Assembly: GCA_900113425.1 (NCBI GenBank)
Contig: FOZF01000002.1
Span: forward strand, 448,797 to 512,796
Reading direction: 5' to 3'
DNA: 64,000 bases
From: Stenotrophomonas maltophilia
Lineage (GTDB): Bacteria > Pseudomonadota > Gammaproteobacteria > Xanthomonadales > Xanthomonadaceae
The notes under the pieces are model-generated. The model saw only the letters and a program-made list of their open reading frames with translations, was not told the DNA's origin and ran no database searches. This document shows, piece after piece, positions 49,845 to 59,096 of the stretch. Both the position numbers and the translations under genes were made by a program. Numbering within the stretch: the stretch's first letter is position 1; each line of letters starts with the position of its first letter.

Positions 49845-50717
49845 ATGAATGCGGTCCCACAGGTGGCCGAGCGCGACTGGCGCACACCGCTGGAGTTGAC
49901 CCTGCTGGGCGCCATCTGGGGGTGCTCGTTCCTGTTCATGCGGGTGGCGGTGCCATCGTTCGGTCCGTTCGCCCTGGTCGAGGTGCGTCTGCTGCTGGGG
50001 GCACTGGTACTGCTGCCGTTCCTGTGGCGCGCGCGGGCGCAGTTCCCGCCGCGGCGCTGGCTGTGGCTGGCGCCGATCGGCCTGGTCAACTCGGCGTTGC
50101 CGTTCGTACTGTTCGCCTACGCCGCCGAGCACGCACCGGCGGCGATCGGTGCGATCTGCAATGCGATGACGGTCCTGTTCGCCGCGCTCATCGCCTTCCT
50201 GTTCTTCGGCGAGAAGATCGGCATGCGTCGCGCCGGTGCGTTGCTGGTCGGCTTTGCCGGCGTAGTGGTGCTGGCGACGGCCAAGGTCTCGGGCCTGGGC
50301 ATCGGCACGGCCGTGCTGGCCGGTGCCGCGGCATCGCTGCTGTACGGCCTGGGGGTGAACCTGGTGAAGCGGCACATGGCCGGCCTGCCGTCCGCTGCCG
50401 CGGCGGCGGCGACGCTGTCCTGCGCCTCGCTGTGGATGCTGCCGATGGCGGTGAGCCATTGGCCGCAGGCCGCGATTCCGCTCAAGGCGTGGGGCGCGGC
50501 GATTGCCTTGGGCGTGGCCTGCACCGGGCTGGCGTTCCTGATGTTCTATCGCCTGATCGGCCGCATCGGCCCGTCGCGTGCGTCGACGGTGACCTACCTG
50601 ATTCCGCTGTTCGGTGCCGCATTCGCGTGGCTGTTCCTGGGTGAGCCGGTGACGCTGCAGATGCTGATTGCGGGTGCGTTGATTCTGGGTAGCGTGGCGG
50701 TGAGTCAGAAGGGCTGA
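49845..50717 (+). CDS. EamA family transporter
   Basis: This 290-residue protein has ten predicted helices. It opens with LTLLGAIWGCSFLFMRVAVP, the usual first half, and the second half ends LIPLFGAAFAWLFLGEPVTL. GGAGG lies 13 bases before ATG 49845. It is divergent from the LysR gene, probably under its control. The substrate is unknown. A ~500-base inverted repeat element begins eight bases after its stop. Confidence 0.9.
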   Translation: MNAVPQVAERDWRTPLELTLLGAIWGCSFLFMRVAVPSFGPFALVEVRLLLGALVLLPFLWRARAQFPPRRWLWLAPIGLVNSALPFVLFAYAAEHAPAAIGAICNAMTVLFAALIAFLFFGEKIGMRRAGALLVGFAGVVVLATAKVSGLGIGTAVLAGAAASLLYGLGVNLVKRHMAGLPSAAAAAATLSCASLWMLPMAVSHWPQAAIPLKAWGAAIALGVACTGLAFLMFYRLIGRIGPSRASTVTYLIPLFGAAFAWLFLGEPVTLQMLIAGALILGSVAVSQKG

Positions 50718-50725
50718 GCGGTTTC

Positions 50726-51227
<502 letters not shown>

Positions 51228-51241
51228 AGTAAGCCAGGCTC

Positions 51242-52144
51242 CTACCGCACCGGCACCGGAACATTGCACAGATCGATATGCCCCGCCGGGCGCTTGTAGA
51301 AATCATCCACGCGATTGCGCCGCGCTTCTACCGTATCGGCGAAGGTCTTCGAATCGGTACGCAACACCTGGATCGGCGTGCGTTCGGCGGCCGCCACGTC
51401 GCTGGCACGGCGAATCGAAATGATCGGCGTGCGCAGTTTCGGGTCTTCATAGAAGCCCATCGGCGCCGGGCCGCGCGGGATCGCGCTGAGCAGTTCCATG
51501 CCTTTCAGGACGCGACCGACCAGGGTGATGTTGCGGTCCAGCTGACGTGGCGACTGCCCGGTCACCACGTACAGTTCGGCACCGATGCTGCTGTCCTCGT
51601 CGTTGTTGCGACCGGCCCCCAGCATGCCGTAGCAGTGCGCCAGCCAGGCCTTGCCGGCCTGCGGATCCTGTCCGACCGGGAAGCCATCGACGAAACCGGT
51701 CTGCGCCGCCCAGCCATCGCGGTCCGGCAGCACGCTCACCTTCAGGCCGGCGCTGGCACGCTCGAACTCGGCCGGCAGCTTGCGCGCGGCGCTGCCGAAC
51801 GGCTTGGCCTTGGCCGGGTCATCGGCGTCGGCATCGCCGAACTGCACGACGAAGTTGTCCTGAGAACGGTAGATGCTGGTGCCGTCCCAGAAGTGCTCGT
51901 GGGCGAACGTCTGGATGTTGGCGACATGACGTGGTGCGAACTGGGGCGCCAGTTCGATGATCACCCGGCCGGCAGGCAGATCCATGTACAGCAGGTTGGC
52001 CGGGTCGGGGGTGCGCCAGTCGCTGGCGGCCGAGGCGTCAAGGATCTGCTGCGGGCTGCGGTAGGGCGTCGCTGCGCTGGCCAGCGAGGGCAACAGGCAG
52101 GCCAGGGCGAGGGCGGTCAGGGCAAGGCGACGGCGGTGCGGCAT
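51242..52144 (-). CDS. Exported cyclophilin-type peptidyl-prolyl isomerase
   Basis: This 300-residue protein has a signal peptide ([19 protein letters not shown]). The cyclophilin core at about residues 45-225 has [39 protein letters not shown] (a diverged form of FHRVI...QGGD), and [19 protein letters not shown]. The catalytic Arg in FHR is replaced by the Tyr-Arg of IYRSQ. It is probably a periplasmic foldase with a C-terminal extension of about 70 residues. It converges with the EamA gene across the inverted repeat. Confidence 0.88.
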   Translation of the reverse strand: MPHRRRLALTALALACLLPSLASAATPYRSPQQILDASAASDWRTPDPANLLYMDLPAGRVIIELAPQFAPRHVANIQTFAHEHFWDGTSIYRSQDNFVVQFGDADADDPAKAKPFGSAARKLPAEFERASAGLKVSVLPDRDGWAAQTGFVDGFPVGQDPQAGKAWLAHCYGMLGAGRNNDEDSSIGAELYVVTGQSPRQLDRNITLVGRVLKGMELLSAIPRGPAPMGFYEDPKLRTPIISIRRASDVAAAERTPIQVLRTDSKTFADTVEARRNRVDDFYKRPAGHIDLCNVPVPVR

Positions 52145-52244
52145 GGAAACCCCGGAACATGAACGAGCCCTCGATTCTGCGCGAGCCGCAGGGCCACGCC
52201 AACCGGCAGGATGACTAACGACACATTCGCTATACCGAACTTCG

Positions 52245-52269
52245 CACTACTGTGGACTTCAACGTAGTG
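52245..52269. promoter_or_regulatory. Candidate operator for the PadR regulator
   Basis: CACTAC-N13-GTAGTG is an inverted repeat ending 11 bases before the padR ATG. TATACC at 52231 upstream could be a -10. PadR proteins usually bind AT-rich palindromes in their own promoter, so this is tentative. Confidence 0.4.
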
Positions 52270-52280
52270 GAGGGCCGGGC

Positions 52281-52646
52281 ATGTCGGAAGACGACATCCA
52301 CCTGAAGAAATTCCAGAAGGAGCTCAGCGCCGGAACCGTGTCGCTGGCCCTGCTGGCGGTGCTGGCCCGTACCGGCGAGCCGCTGTACGGGTACCTCATC
52401 GCCAAGGAGCTGGAGCGCGTGGGCGAGGGCGTGCTGAGTGGCAAGCAGAGCGCGCTGTACCCGGTGCTGCGCAACCTGGAGGGCGGCGGCCTGCTGGAGA
52501 GCCATGTCGAGCCCTCCAGCAGCGGGCCGCCCCGGCGCTACTACCGCATCAATGACCGTGGCCGCGAAGTGCTGGCGCAGTGGCGCCAGGCCTGGCAGGC
52601 CACCCGTGATTCCGTCGATTCCGTGTTGGAGGGGGTACCGCAATGA
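52281..52646 (+). CDS. PadR family transcriptional regulator
   Basis: This 121-residue protein has a winged helix: SLALLAVLARTGEPLYGYLI then SGKQSALYPVLRNLEGGGLL, and the wing SGPPRRYYRINDRGREVL, the PadR pattern. The gene's stop overlaps the next gene's ATG (ATGA), giving the common PadR plus DUF1700 pair. Such regulators often control their partner membrane protein and respond to envelope or antimicrobial stress. GGAGG lies about 9 bases before the ATG. Confidence 0.92.
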   Translation: MSEDDIHLKKFQKELSAGTVSLALLAVLARTGEPLYGYLIAKELERVGEGVLSGKQSALYPVLRNLEGGGLLESHVEPSSSGPPRRYYRINDRGREVLAQWRQAWQATRDSVDSVLEGVPQ

Positions 52647-53632
52647 ACGACCCGAGCCTGGCAGGCCGTGCTCTGCCGACCACCATCCCGCAGTACCTGG
52701 CGCAGCTGCGCGAGGCGCTGCAAGGCGCCGATCCGGCGATGGTGCAGGACGCCCTGTATGACGCCGAGGAATACCTGCGTTCCGAGCTGGCCGCCCAGCC
52801 CGGCCGCAGCGAGGCCGAGGTGATTGCCGATGTTGCCGGCAGCTACGGTGCGCCGGATGAAGTGGCGGAGATCTACCGCGAAACGGAAGTCACCGTGAAC
52901 CGTGCATTGCGCACGCCGCGCGCCGACACCGCGCCGGTGCTGCGAGCGGCAGCCGAGGCCAGTGGTGTGGAACCGGCCGCGGCACCGCCGGTGCCGGTGC
53001 AGCGCTCGCTGCTGTCGCGCTTCTTTGGCGTGGTGGCCGATCCGCACACCTATGGCGCGCTGTTCTACATGCTGCTGTCGCTGGCCACCGGCATCTTCTT
53101 CTTCACCTGGGTGGTGACCGGCCTGTCGCTGTCGCTCGGCCTGCTGATCCTGATCATCGGCGTGCCGTTGACCGTGCTGTTCTTCGGTTCGGTGCGCGGG
53201 CTGGCCCTGCTGGAGGGGCGCCTGGTCGAGGCGCTGCTGGGCGAGCGCATGCCGCGGCGGCCGCGCTATACCGACCGCAGCCGCAGCTGGCTGCAGCGCA
53301 TCGGCGACATGTTCACGGACGGCCGCACCTGGCTGACCCTGTTGTACTTCGTGCTGATGCTGCCCTTGGGCATCGTCTACTTCACCATCGCAGTGACGCT
53401 GCTGTCGCTGTCGCTGGGACTGATCTGGGCGCCGGTGGCAGCGATCTTCAGCGGGGACATTCCGGGTGTGTACGTTGATGGCGTGAACGTGCTGCCGATG
53501 GCCGCCTCGCCGCTGGTCGGAATCGTGGTCGCAGCGGCGGGTGCCCTGCTGCTGCTGCTGACGCTGCACCTGGCACGGGGCATCGGCAAGCTGCATGGCC
53601 TGATCGCCAAGAACCTGCTGGTGCGCCTGTAA
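52643..53632 (+). CDS. DUF1700/HAAS-type membrane protein
   Basis: This 329-residue protein has an N-terminal HAAS-like domain (residues 10-80: YLAQLREALQGADPAMVQDA, EAEVIADVAGSYGAPDEVAE), a linker, then two repeats of two-helix hairpins with similar sequence (VVADPHTYGALFYMLLSLAT, MFTDGRTWLTLLYFVLMLPL), each followed by LSLSLGLL. It ends with a helix pair. It is the partner of PadR and probably responds to membrane stress. Its ATG overlaps the padR stop. Confidence 0.88.
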   Translation: MNDPSLAGRALPTTIPQYLAQLREALQGADPAMVQDALYDAEEYLRSELAAQPGRSEAEVIADVAGSYGAPDEVAEIYRETEVTVNRALRTPRADTAPVLRAAAEASGVEPAAAPPVPVQRSLLSRFFGVVADPHTYGALFYMLLSLATGIFFFTWVVTGLSLSLGLLILIIGVPLTVLFFGSVRGLALLEGRLVEALLGERMPRRPRYTDRSRSWLQRIGDMFTDGRTWLTLLYFVLMLPLGIVYFTIAVTLLSLSLGLIWAPVAAIFSGDIPGVYVDGVNVLPMAASPLVGIVVAAAGALLLLLTLHLARGIGKLHGLIAKNLLVRL

Positions 53633-53652
53633 GCGGCAAGGGGGGCGGGCAA

Positions 53653-53747
53653 GGGGGGCGGATCCCTGTTCGCAGAACAGGGCTCTGCCCCCCGTTTGAG
53701 CGGGGTACCGGGGTCAGAGCCCTTTCCGTGGAAAGGGACCCGACCCC
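53653..53747. terminator. Two adjacent GGGGTCAGA-type hairpins between convergent genes
   Basis: The first hairpin (53653-53693) has the core CCCTGTTC-GCA-GAACAGGG with GGGGGGCGGA and CTCTGCCCCCC flanks. The second (53710-53747) is GGGGTCAGAGCCCTTTCC, loop GT, GGAAAGGGACCCGACCCC. Both share the arrangement seen at 15475-15516. They separate the DUF1700 and PHB depolymerase genes and may end transcription from both sides. Confidence 0.65.
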
Positions 53748-53756
53748 CGGCAGGGG

Positions 53757-55061
53757 TCAGCCCGCCTTGCGGCGCAGCGGGGTGACGTTGCTCTTCTTCT
53801 TCGCTTTTGCGGCTGGCGCTTCTGCGTGCGCGGCGAAGAAGTCGCGCACCTTCGGGTACACCACCTCGCGCCAGCGGCGGCCGCTGAAGATGCCGTAATG
53901 GCCGGCGCCTTCGACGATGAAATGCTCGCGGCGCTCGGCCGGGATGCCCGTACACAGCGCCTGCGCGGCTTCGGTCTGGCCGAGGCCCGCGATATCGTCC
54001 AGTTCGCCTTCGATGCTCAGCAGCGCGGTATCGCGGATCGCAGAAGGGTCGACCTTTTCGCCGTTGACCACCCACTCTCCGCGCGGCAGCAGGAAGTCCT
54101 GGAAGACCACGCGGATGGTGTCCAGGTAGTACCTGGCGGGCATGTCCAGCACCGCGTTGTACTCATCATAGAAGCGGCGGTGCGCGTCGGCGTCTTCCAG
54201 ATCGCCCTTGACCAGGTCGGCGTAGAAGTCCCAGTGCGAGCTGAAATGGCGGCTGGGATTCATCGACAGGAAGCCGGCGTGCTGCAGGAAGCCCGGGTAC
54301 ACGCGACGGCCTGCACCGGGGTAGCCGGCCGGCACGCTGTGGATGACGTTGTTCTCGAACCAGGACAGCGGGTTCTGGGTCGCCAGATTGTTCACCGCGG
54401 TGGGGCTGCAGCGTGCGTCGATCGGACCGCCCATCATCACCAGCGTGCGCGGGGTGGGCTCGCCACGGCTGGCCATCAGTGACACCGCAGCAAGCACCGG
54501 TACGGTCGGCTGGCACACGCTGACCACATGCAGGCGCTCGACGCCAAGGTGGCGGATGAACTCCTGGATGTAGGCGATGTAGTCGTCCAGGCCGAAATCA
54601 CCTTCGCTGGCCGCAACCATGCGTGCATCGACCCAGTCGGTAACGTAGACACGATGGTCGCGCAGCAGCGTGCGAACGGTATCGCGCAGCAGCGTGGCGT
54701 GATGGCCGGACAGCGGCGCCACCACCAGCACGAAGGGCTGGTTGAGCATGGTGTGCAGCTGGTCGGCTTCATTGCTGTGACGCTTGAAGCGCAGCAGCTT
54801 GCAGAACGGCTTGCTCACTTCTTCGTGCACGACGATCGGCACGCGTTCGCCTTCGACCTCGATTTCGTTGATGCCCCACTCGGGCTTCTCGTAATCCTTG
54901 CCGATGCGATGGAACAGTTCGTTGACCGCCGCCAGGCGTTCGGCACCGGGCATCTGCGACCACCAGTGGCCGGGATTGGCGAAGAACTTGGCGTTGGCCT
55001 GGGCCTGGTGCACCCAGGGGGCGAGCAGGTTGCGGGTCAGTTCGTGCAGTTGATAGAGCAT
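53757..55061 (-). CDS. phaZ: Intracellular polyhydroxyalkanoate depolymerase (Cys-type)
   Basis: This 434-residue alpha/beta hydrolase starts MLYQLHELTRNLLAPWVHQA. The nucleophile motif is VCQPTVP with Cys183, the same number as the catalytic Cys of R. eutropha PhaZ1. ADWEDAR-like YVTDWVDARMV precedes it, SIEGELDDIAG supplies the Asp, and VEGAGHYGIFSGRRW the His. It mobilises stored PHB. No PHA synthase is in the window. The tail is basic (KAKKKSNVTPLRRKAG). ATG 55061 is the family start. Confidence 0.93.
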   Translation of the reverse strand: MLYQLHELTRNLLAPWVHQAQANAKFFANPGHWWSQMPGAERLAAVNELFHRIGKDYEKPEWGINEIEVEGERVPIVVHEEVSKPFCKLLRFKRHSNEADQLHTMLNQPFVLVVAPLSGHHATLLRDTVRTLLRDHRVYVTDWVDARMVAASEGDFGLDDYIAYIQEFIRHLGVERLHVVSVCQPTVPVLAAVSLMASRGEPTPRTLVMMGGPIDARCSPTAVNNLATQNPLSWFENNVIHSVPAGYPGAGRRVYPGFLQHAGFLSMNPSRHFSSHWDFYADLVKGDLEDADAHRRFYDEYNAVLDMPARYYLDTIRVVFQDFLLPRGEWVVNGEKVDPSAIRDTALLSIEGELDDIAGLGQTEAAQALCTGIPAERREHFIVEGAGHYGIFSGRRWREVVYPKVRDFFAAHAEAPAAKAKKKSNVTPLRRKAG

Positions 55062-55070
55062 GACGACCGA

Positions 55071-55086
55071 ATATGTATGGTCATAT
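55071..55086. promoter_or_regulatory. Palindrome ahead of phaZ
   Basis: ATATG-TATGGT-CATAT is an AT-rich inverted repeat ten bases upstream of the phaZ ATG. It may be an operator or a -10 region; the regulator is unknown. Confidence 0.4.
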
Positions 55087-55148
55087 GTTGCCGCGCAGCA
55101 TAGCGCATCCCGGTGTCCCACACGTTAAGCGGACACCCGGGTCCGGAT

Positions 55149-55745
55149 TCAGCGGGCGGCGCGTTCCAGTGCCGAGGCTTCGCCGGCCAGACCGGGGCCC
55201 AGCCACAGGTGCGAGCCGACGGCCTGCAGGCCCTGCCGGGCCAGTTCACGCCGGTACCAGCGCGCCGGACGGGCCTGGAAACCGTCGTGGTCGCCTTCGA
55301 ACGCGTCCTCGGCGGCGAAGGTCTCCAGGAAGGCGACGCCGCCGGTCAGCTCGGCCACGCCTGCCAGGCCGGCACGCAGCTCGCGGTCGGGCACATAGTG
55401 CATCACGTCCGAGCAGACCAGCAGGTCCACCGGCGCGCAGGGCCGCAGCCAGGCAAAGTCGCCGAAGCGGGCCAGATGCAGGTTGCGGGTCCGGCCATAG
55501 CGACGCACAGCGTACTCGCTGCTGTCGAAGCCCAGATACTCGACCTTCGGACGCAGCTTCCGCAGCGGCGCGCGCCAGGCTCCCTCGCCGCAGCCGATGT
55601 CCAGCACGCTGCGGATCGGCCGCTCCAGGTAGTACTCGGCACTGGCCACCGCCAATGCCACCTTGCGGGCGAGGCGGGCGCTGCCGCCGATGTCGGCCCG
55701 GCGGTACCAGCGCTGGAAGTAGGCGGCGTCGTAGGTCTTGTCCAC
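55149..55745 (-). CDS. Class I SAM-dependent methyltransferase
   Basis: This 198-residue methyltransferase has motif I VLDIGCGEGAW near residue 46 and motif IV LLVCSDVMHYVP, resembling NodS-type or small-molecule enzymes. The start is uncertain: GTG 55745 (MDKTYDAAYFQRWYR) is chosen because conservation begins there, although the ribosome-binding site is poor. It lies next to phaZ, on the same strand, and divergent from hemJ. The substrate is unknown. Confidence 0.8.
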   Translation of the reverse strand: MDKTYDAAYFQRWYRRADIGGSARLARKVALAVASAEYYLERPIRSVLDIGCGEGAWRAPLRKLRPKVEYLGFDSSEYAVRRYGRTRNLHLARFGDFAWLRPCAPVDLLVCSDVMHYVPDRELRAGLAGVAELTGGVAFLETFAAEDAFEGDHDGFQARPARWYRRELARQGLQAVGSHLWLGPGLAGEASALERAAR

Positions 55746-55889
55746 GCAGAAGGAGATTTCGTTGAAAACGGCGCCTATCGTACGGGGTTGCCGCTCGCGG
55801 TGCGTCGATCGGTCGCGCCGACCGCAGCCGGTACGCCGGCACGCCATGCGAGAATGGCCGCCACCTACGCCAGCCGCTGGAGCGAGCGC

Positions 55890-56345
55890 ATGCAGAGCTA
55901 CTACTGGGTCAAGACCTTCCACATCGTGTTCGTGGTGGCGTGGATGGCGACGGTGTTCTATCTGCCGCGCATCCTGGTGAACCTGGCCGAGACGGCAGGA
56001 CAACCGGCGGTGGTGGAGCGCCTGCAGCTGATGGGCCTGCGTCTGTACCGTTTCGGCCACTCGATGTTCGGCCTGGCCTTCATCCTGGGACTGGTGCTGT
56101 GGCTGGGCTACCGGGTCATTCCGGACTTCCCGACGATGGTCGCGCCGGGCGGTGCCGGCTGGCTGCATGCCAAGCTCGGCCTGGTGGTGCTGCTGCTGGT
56201 CTACTTCGGCTGGACCGGCCGTCTGCTCAAGGGCGTCGCCAAGGGCCGGCCTCTGCCGTCCTCGCGCGCGCTGCGCTGGATCAACGAGATCCCGCTGCTG
56301 GCCTTCATTCCGATCGTCTGGCTGGTGCTGGCCAAACCCTTCTGA
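55890..56345 (+). CDS. hemJ: HemJ-like protoporphyrinogen oxidase (CopD/UPF0093 family)
   Basis: This 151-residue membrane protein has about four to five helices. It has YYWVKTFHIVFVVAWMATV with the conserved His and FYLPRILVNLAE, then WLHAKLGLVVLLLVYFGWTG with the conserved Lys. These are the HemJ signatures. HemJ oxidises protoporphyrinogen IX in bacteria lacking HemG and HemY. ATG 55890 (MQSYYWVKTFH) is chosen because the family starts there. Confidence 0.82.
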   Translation: MQSYYWVKTFHIVFVVAWMATVFYLPRILVNLAETAGQPAVVERLQLMGLRLYRFGHSMFGLAFILGLVLWLGYRVIPDFPTMVAPGGAGWLHAKLGLVVLLLVYFGWTGRLLKGVAKGRPLPSSRALRWINEIPLLAFIPIVWLVLAKPF

Positions 56346-56576
56346 GCCGGCGCACATCGCGCCCCCCCAGATGAACCACCCCGCAACCTGATACGCGGCG
56401 CGGCGTTCCTTGCAACAAATTGCATGGGCCCCGCCCGTGCGTCTCCAGATACTGCGCGCCTTCGACACAGCGGCTGCCTGCAGCAGTCCCGCCATCGCTC
56501 CACGTGGGCACAGGCTGGATTGCGAGGTACTGCACGCACGCTGTGCCGCTTACCTGCCCCCTTCTGGAGATCCGTC

Positions 56577-58976
56577 ATGAAACACCCCCATCGTTCCGCC
56601 GCAGGCGGGCGTTCTCTTGCACTGCGTCCACTCTCGCAGTGCCTGCTGTTGGCGCTGGCCCTGCCGTTGGCGCAGCACGCGTTGGCCGGCAACCTCGACG
56701 ACGAGGACCACGACGTCGTGCAGGGGGATCCGACCGAGGCATGGCATGTGACCAATGGCTCCAACCTGACGGTGACCGACGCGTCCACCTACGGCATCGA
56801 TGCGTCCTATGGCTCCAACGTCGTGCTCACGCGTGCGGACGTGCTGGTCCGCAACAAGGATGAGAACATGCTCGTGCAATCGGGTTCCAGCCTGATCGCC
56901 CACGACAGCCGCATCGATCTGGGCATGAGCCAGTTCAACATCGCGGTCGATTCGTCCGCCAGGTTCTACAACACGCAGATCAACTCTGTTGGTGGTGCCA
57001 TCTCCCTGTACCCGGACTTCCGCGGTGGCCAGGGCGACGTATACCTGCTGATGGACAACTCCCACCTGGACGTCGCGTACCGCGAAAGTGCGCAGTGGTC
57101 CCACAATGTCGGCCTGCTCATGGGTGCCGGCCGTGCGGATATCCTCAACGGCTCGACGGTCCGGGCCAGCCGCGCGGCCGCGGTCATGTACTTCGATTAT
57201 CCCGGCGCGGACAGCCTGGTGTTGAACGTCGACAATTCCACCCTGGAGTCCCTGAATGGCTCGGCGATCTGGGTCAATCCCGATGCCGATGTCGACGGCG
57301 AATCAGCGGAGATCAACATCCGCAATGGTGCGCGCCTGATTGCCGGGAACGGCACGCTGCTGCTGGTCAGTCATGCCGAGGAAGGGCAGATCGGCAACGC
57401 CACGGTCCGATTCAACGTGGAGAACGCGGCGCTGACCGGCGACATCATTGCCGATCGCGAGTCCTACAGCGGCCAGCTGGATGTCTCGCTGCGCAACCGC
57501 GCCACGCTGATCGGCCGCATCACCGGTGCTAGCTCGGTGGCGGTGGGCAACCAGAGCACCTGGCAGCTGACCGGCGACAGCAGTGTCGGCCGTCTGCAGC
57601 TGGATGCGGGCAGCATGGTCAAGCTGGGCGACGGCGCCGGCCGCTTCAACACGCTGTCCCTGGACGAATTCGTCGGCAACGGTGGCACGCTGGTGTTCAA
57701 CACCGTGCTTGGCGAGGACGACTCGAAGACGGACCGCCTGGTGATTGCCGGTGATGCCACCGGGCAGGCCAATGTGCGCGTGCTCAACGCCGGCGGCCAG
57801 GGCGCGCAGACCGACAAGGGCATCGAGCTGATCGAGATCAACGGCGCGTCCGACGCGCAGTTCGATCTGGTCGGCCGTGCGGTGGGTGGCCAGTACGAGT
57901 ACTTCCTGTTCAAGGATGATGCCGACGGCAACTGGTACCTGCGTTCGGAACTGCCGGTGACGCCGCCGGATCCCTGCGATCTGGACCCGTCGCTGCCGGG
58001 ATGCGACCCCACCGACCCCACCGATCCGTCGGATCCGTCCGATCCGATCACGCCGCCGGTGCCGGTGCTGCGCCCGGAGACCGGCGCTTACCTGGTCAAC
58101 CAGTACGCCGCGGGGCAGTTCTTCCGGCTGCAGCGGAGCGATCGCGACGGCAACGCAGCCGTTGCAGAGGGCGTGCACGGCTGGGCGCGCGTGGACAGCC
58201 AGCAGGCGCGCCTGGGTGCGATGCAGGAGCAGCTGGACCTTCGCACGCAGCGCCACGTGGTGCAGGTGGGCGCAGACGTGGGGCTGTTCGACGAAGGGCG
58301 TGGCCGCCTGGGCGTGATGCTCGGCAGCGGGCGTGCCGACAGCACCAGCACCTCGGCGCTGACCGGCTTTGCGGCACGAGGCAAGGTCGCCGGCGTGGCT
58401 GCAGGCGTGTACGGCAGCTGGAACAATGACCGCGCCTATGTGGACAGCTGGGTGCAGCACGGCCGCTTCAACAACCGGGTGGAAGGCGATGGCCTGGCTG
58501 CCGAGCGTTACGACAGCGACCTGTGGCAGGGTTCGCTGGAGGCGGGTTACCGCATCGGCCTCGGCACGCTGGGCGACAGCAGGGTCAGCCTGCAGCCGGA
58601 GCTGCAGCTGGTCTACACCAACGTCAGCACGGATCGACATACCGAGCAGAACGGCACCGTGGTGCGTGGCCTGGGCGAAAGCGGCCTGTCCGGCCGCCTC
58701 GGCCTGCGCCTGGAAGCGGAATCGACCAGCACGCATGGCGCCGTGGTGACCCCGTACCTGACCGCCAACTGGTATCGCGACGCCCGCACGGGTGGCATGG
58801 CGTTCGATGACGTGGCCATGGACAGCGACGCGCCGCGCAACCGCTACGCGCTGGGTGCAGGCGCGCGGGTCGCGTTCGGCAAGGGCTGGACGGGGTGGGG
58901 TGGTCTGACCCTGAGCCGCGGTGATTCCGGCTATCGCGAAGCCACTGCCAAGCTCGGCATGTCCTACAGCTGGTAA
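56577..58976 (+). CDS. Type Va autotransporter with pertactin-like passenger
   Basis: This 799-residue protein has a long signal peptide (QCLLLALALPLAQHALAG). A beta-helix passenger covers about residues 40-470, and its last part (near 395-465) looks like the pertactin-type autochaperone region. A Pro/Asp linker (DPTDPTDPSDPSDP) follows near 480-495, then a C-terminal barrel at about 530-799 ending GMSYSW. I see no protease catalytic motif, so the passenger may be an adhesin. GGAG lies about 7 bases before ATG 56577. Confidence 0.9.
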   Translation: MKHPHRSAAGGRSLALRPLSQCLLLALALPLAQHALAGNLDDEDHDVVQGDPTEAWHVTNGSNLTVTDASTYGIDASYGSNVVLTRADVLVRNKDENMLVQSGSSLIAHDSRIDLGMSQFNIAVDSSARFYNTQINSVGGAISLYPDFRGGQGDVYLLMDNSHLDVAYRESAQWSHNVGLLMGAGRADILNGSTVRASRAAAVMYFDYPGADSLVLNVDNSTLESLNGSAIWVNPDADVDGESAEINIRNGARLIAGNGTLLLVSHAEEGQIGNATVRFNVENAALTGDIIADRESYSGQLDVSLRNRATLIGRITGASSVAVGNQSTWQLTGDSSVGRLQLDAGSMVKLGDGAGRFNTLSLDEFVGNGGTLVFNTVLGEDDSKTDRLVIAGDATGQANVRVLNAGGQGAQTDKGIELIEINGASDAQFDLVGRAVGGQYEYFLFKDDADGNWYLRSELPVTPPDPCDLDPSLPGCDPTDPTDPSDPSDPITPPVPVLRPETGAYLVNQYAAGQFFRLQRSDRDGNAAVAEGVHGWARVDSQQARLGAMQEQLDLRTQRHVVQVGADVGLFDEGRGRLGVMLGSGRADSTSTSALTGFAARGKVAGVAAGVYGSWNNDRAYVDSWVQHGRFNNRVEGDGLAAERYDSDLWQGSLEAGYRIGLGTLGDSRVSLQPELQLVYTNVSTDRHTEQNGTVVRGLGESGLSGRLGLRLEAESTSTHGAVVTPYLTANWYRDARTGGMAFDDVAMDSDAPRNRYALGAGARVAFGKGWTGWGGLTLSRGDSGYREATAKLGMSYSW

Positions 58977-59044
58977 GCAGATCGGCGTACGGCGGGTCCG
59001 TACGCGCAGGAACAGGAACGTATCGCCACACGGAGGTGGCACTT

Positions 59045-59071
59045 CTGAAGCCGGGCATTGCCCGGCTTCAG
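59045..59071. terminator. Bidirectional hairpin between the autotransporter and accA genes
   Basis: CTGAAGCCGGGC, loop ATT, GCCCGGCTTCAG: a perfect 12-bp stem between convergent genes, 68 bases after the autotransporter stop. There is no T-tract. Confidence 0.7.
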
Positions 59072-59096
59072 GCGTTCCGTGCAGCGGAAGCCGCGA

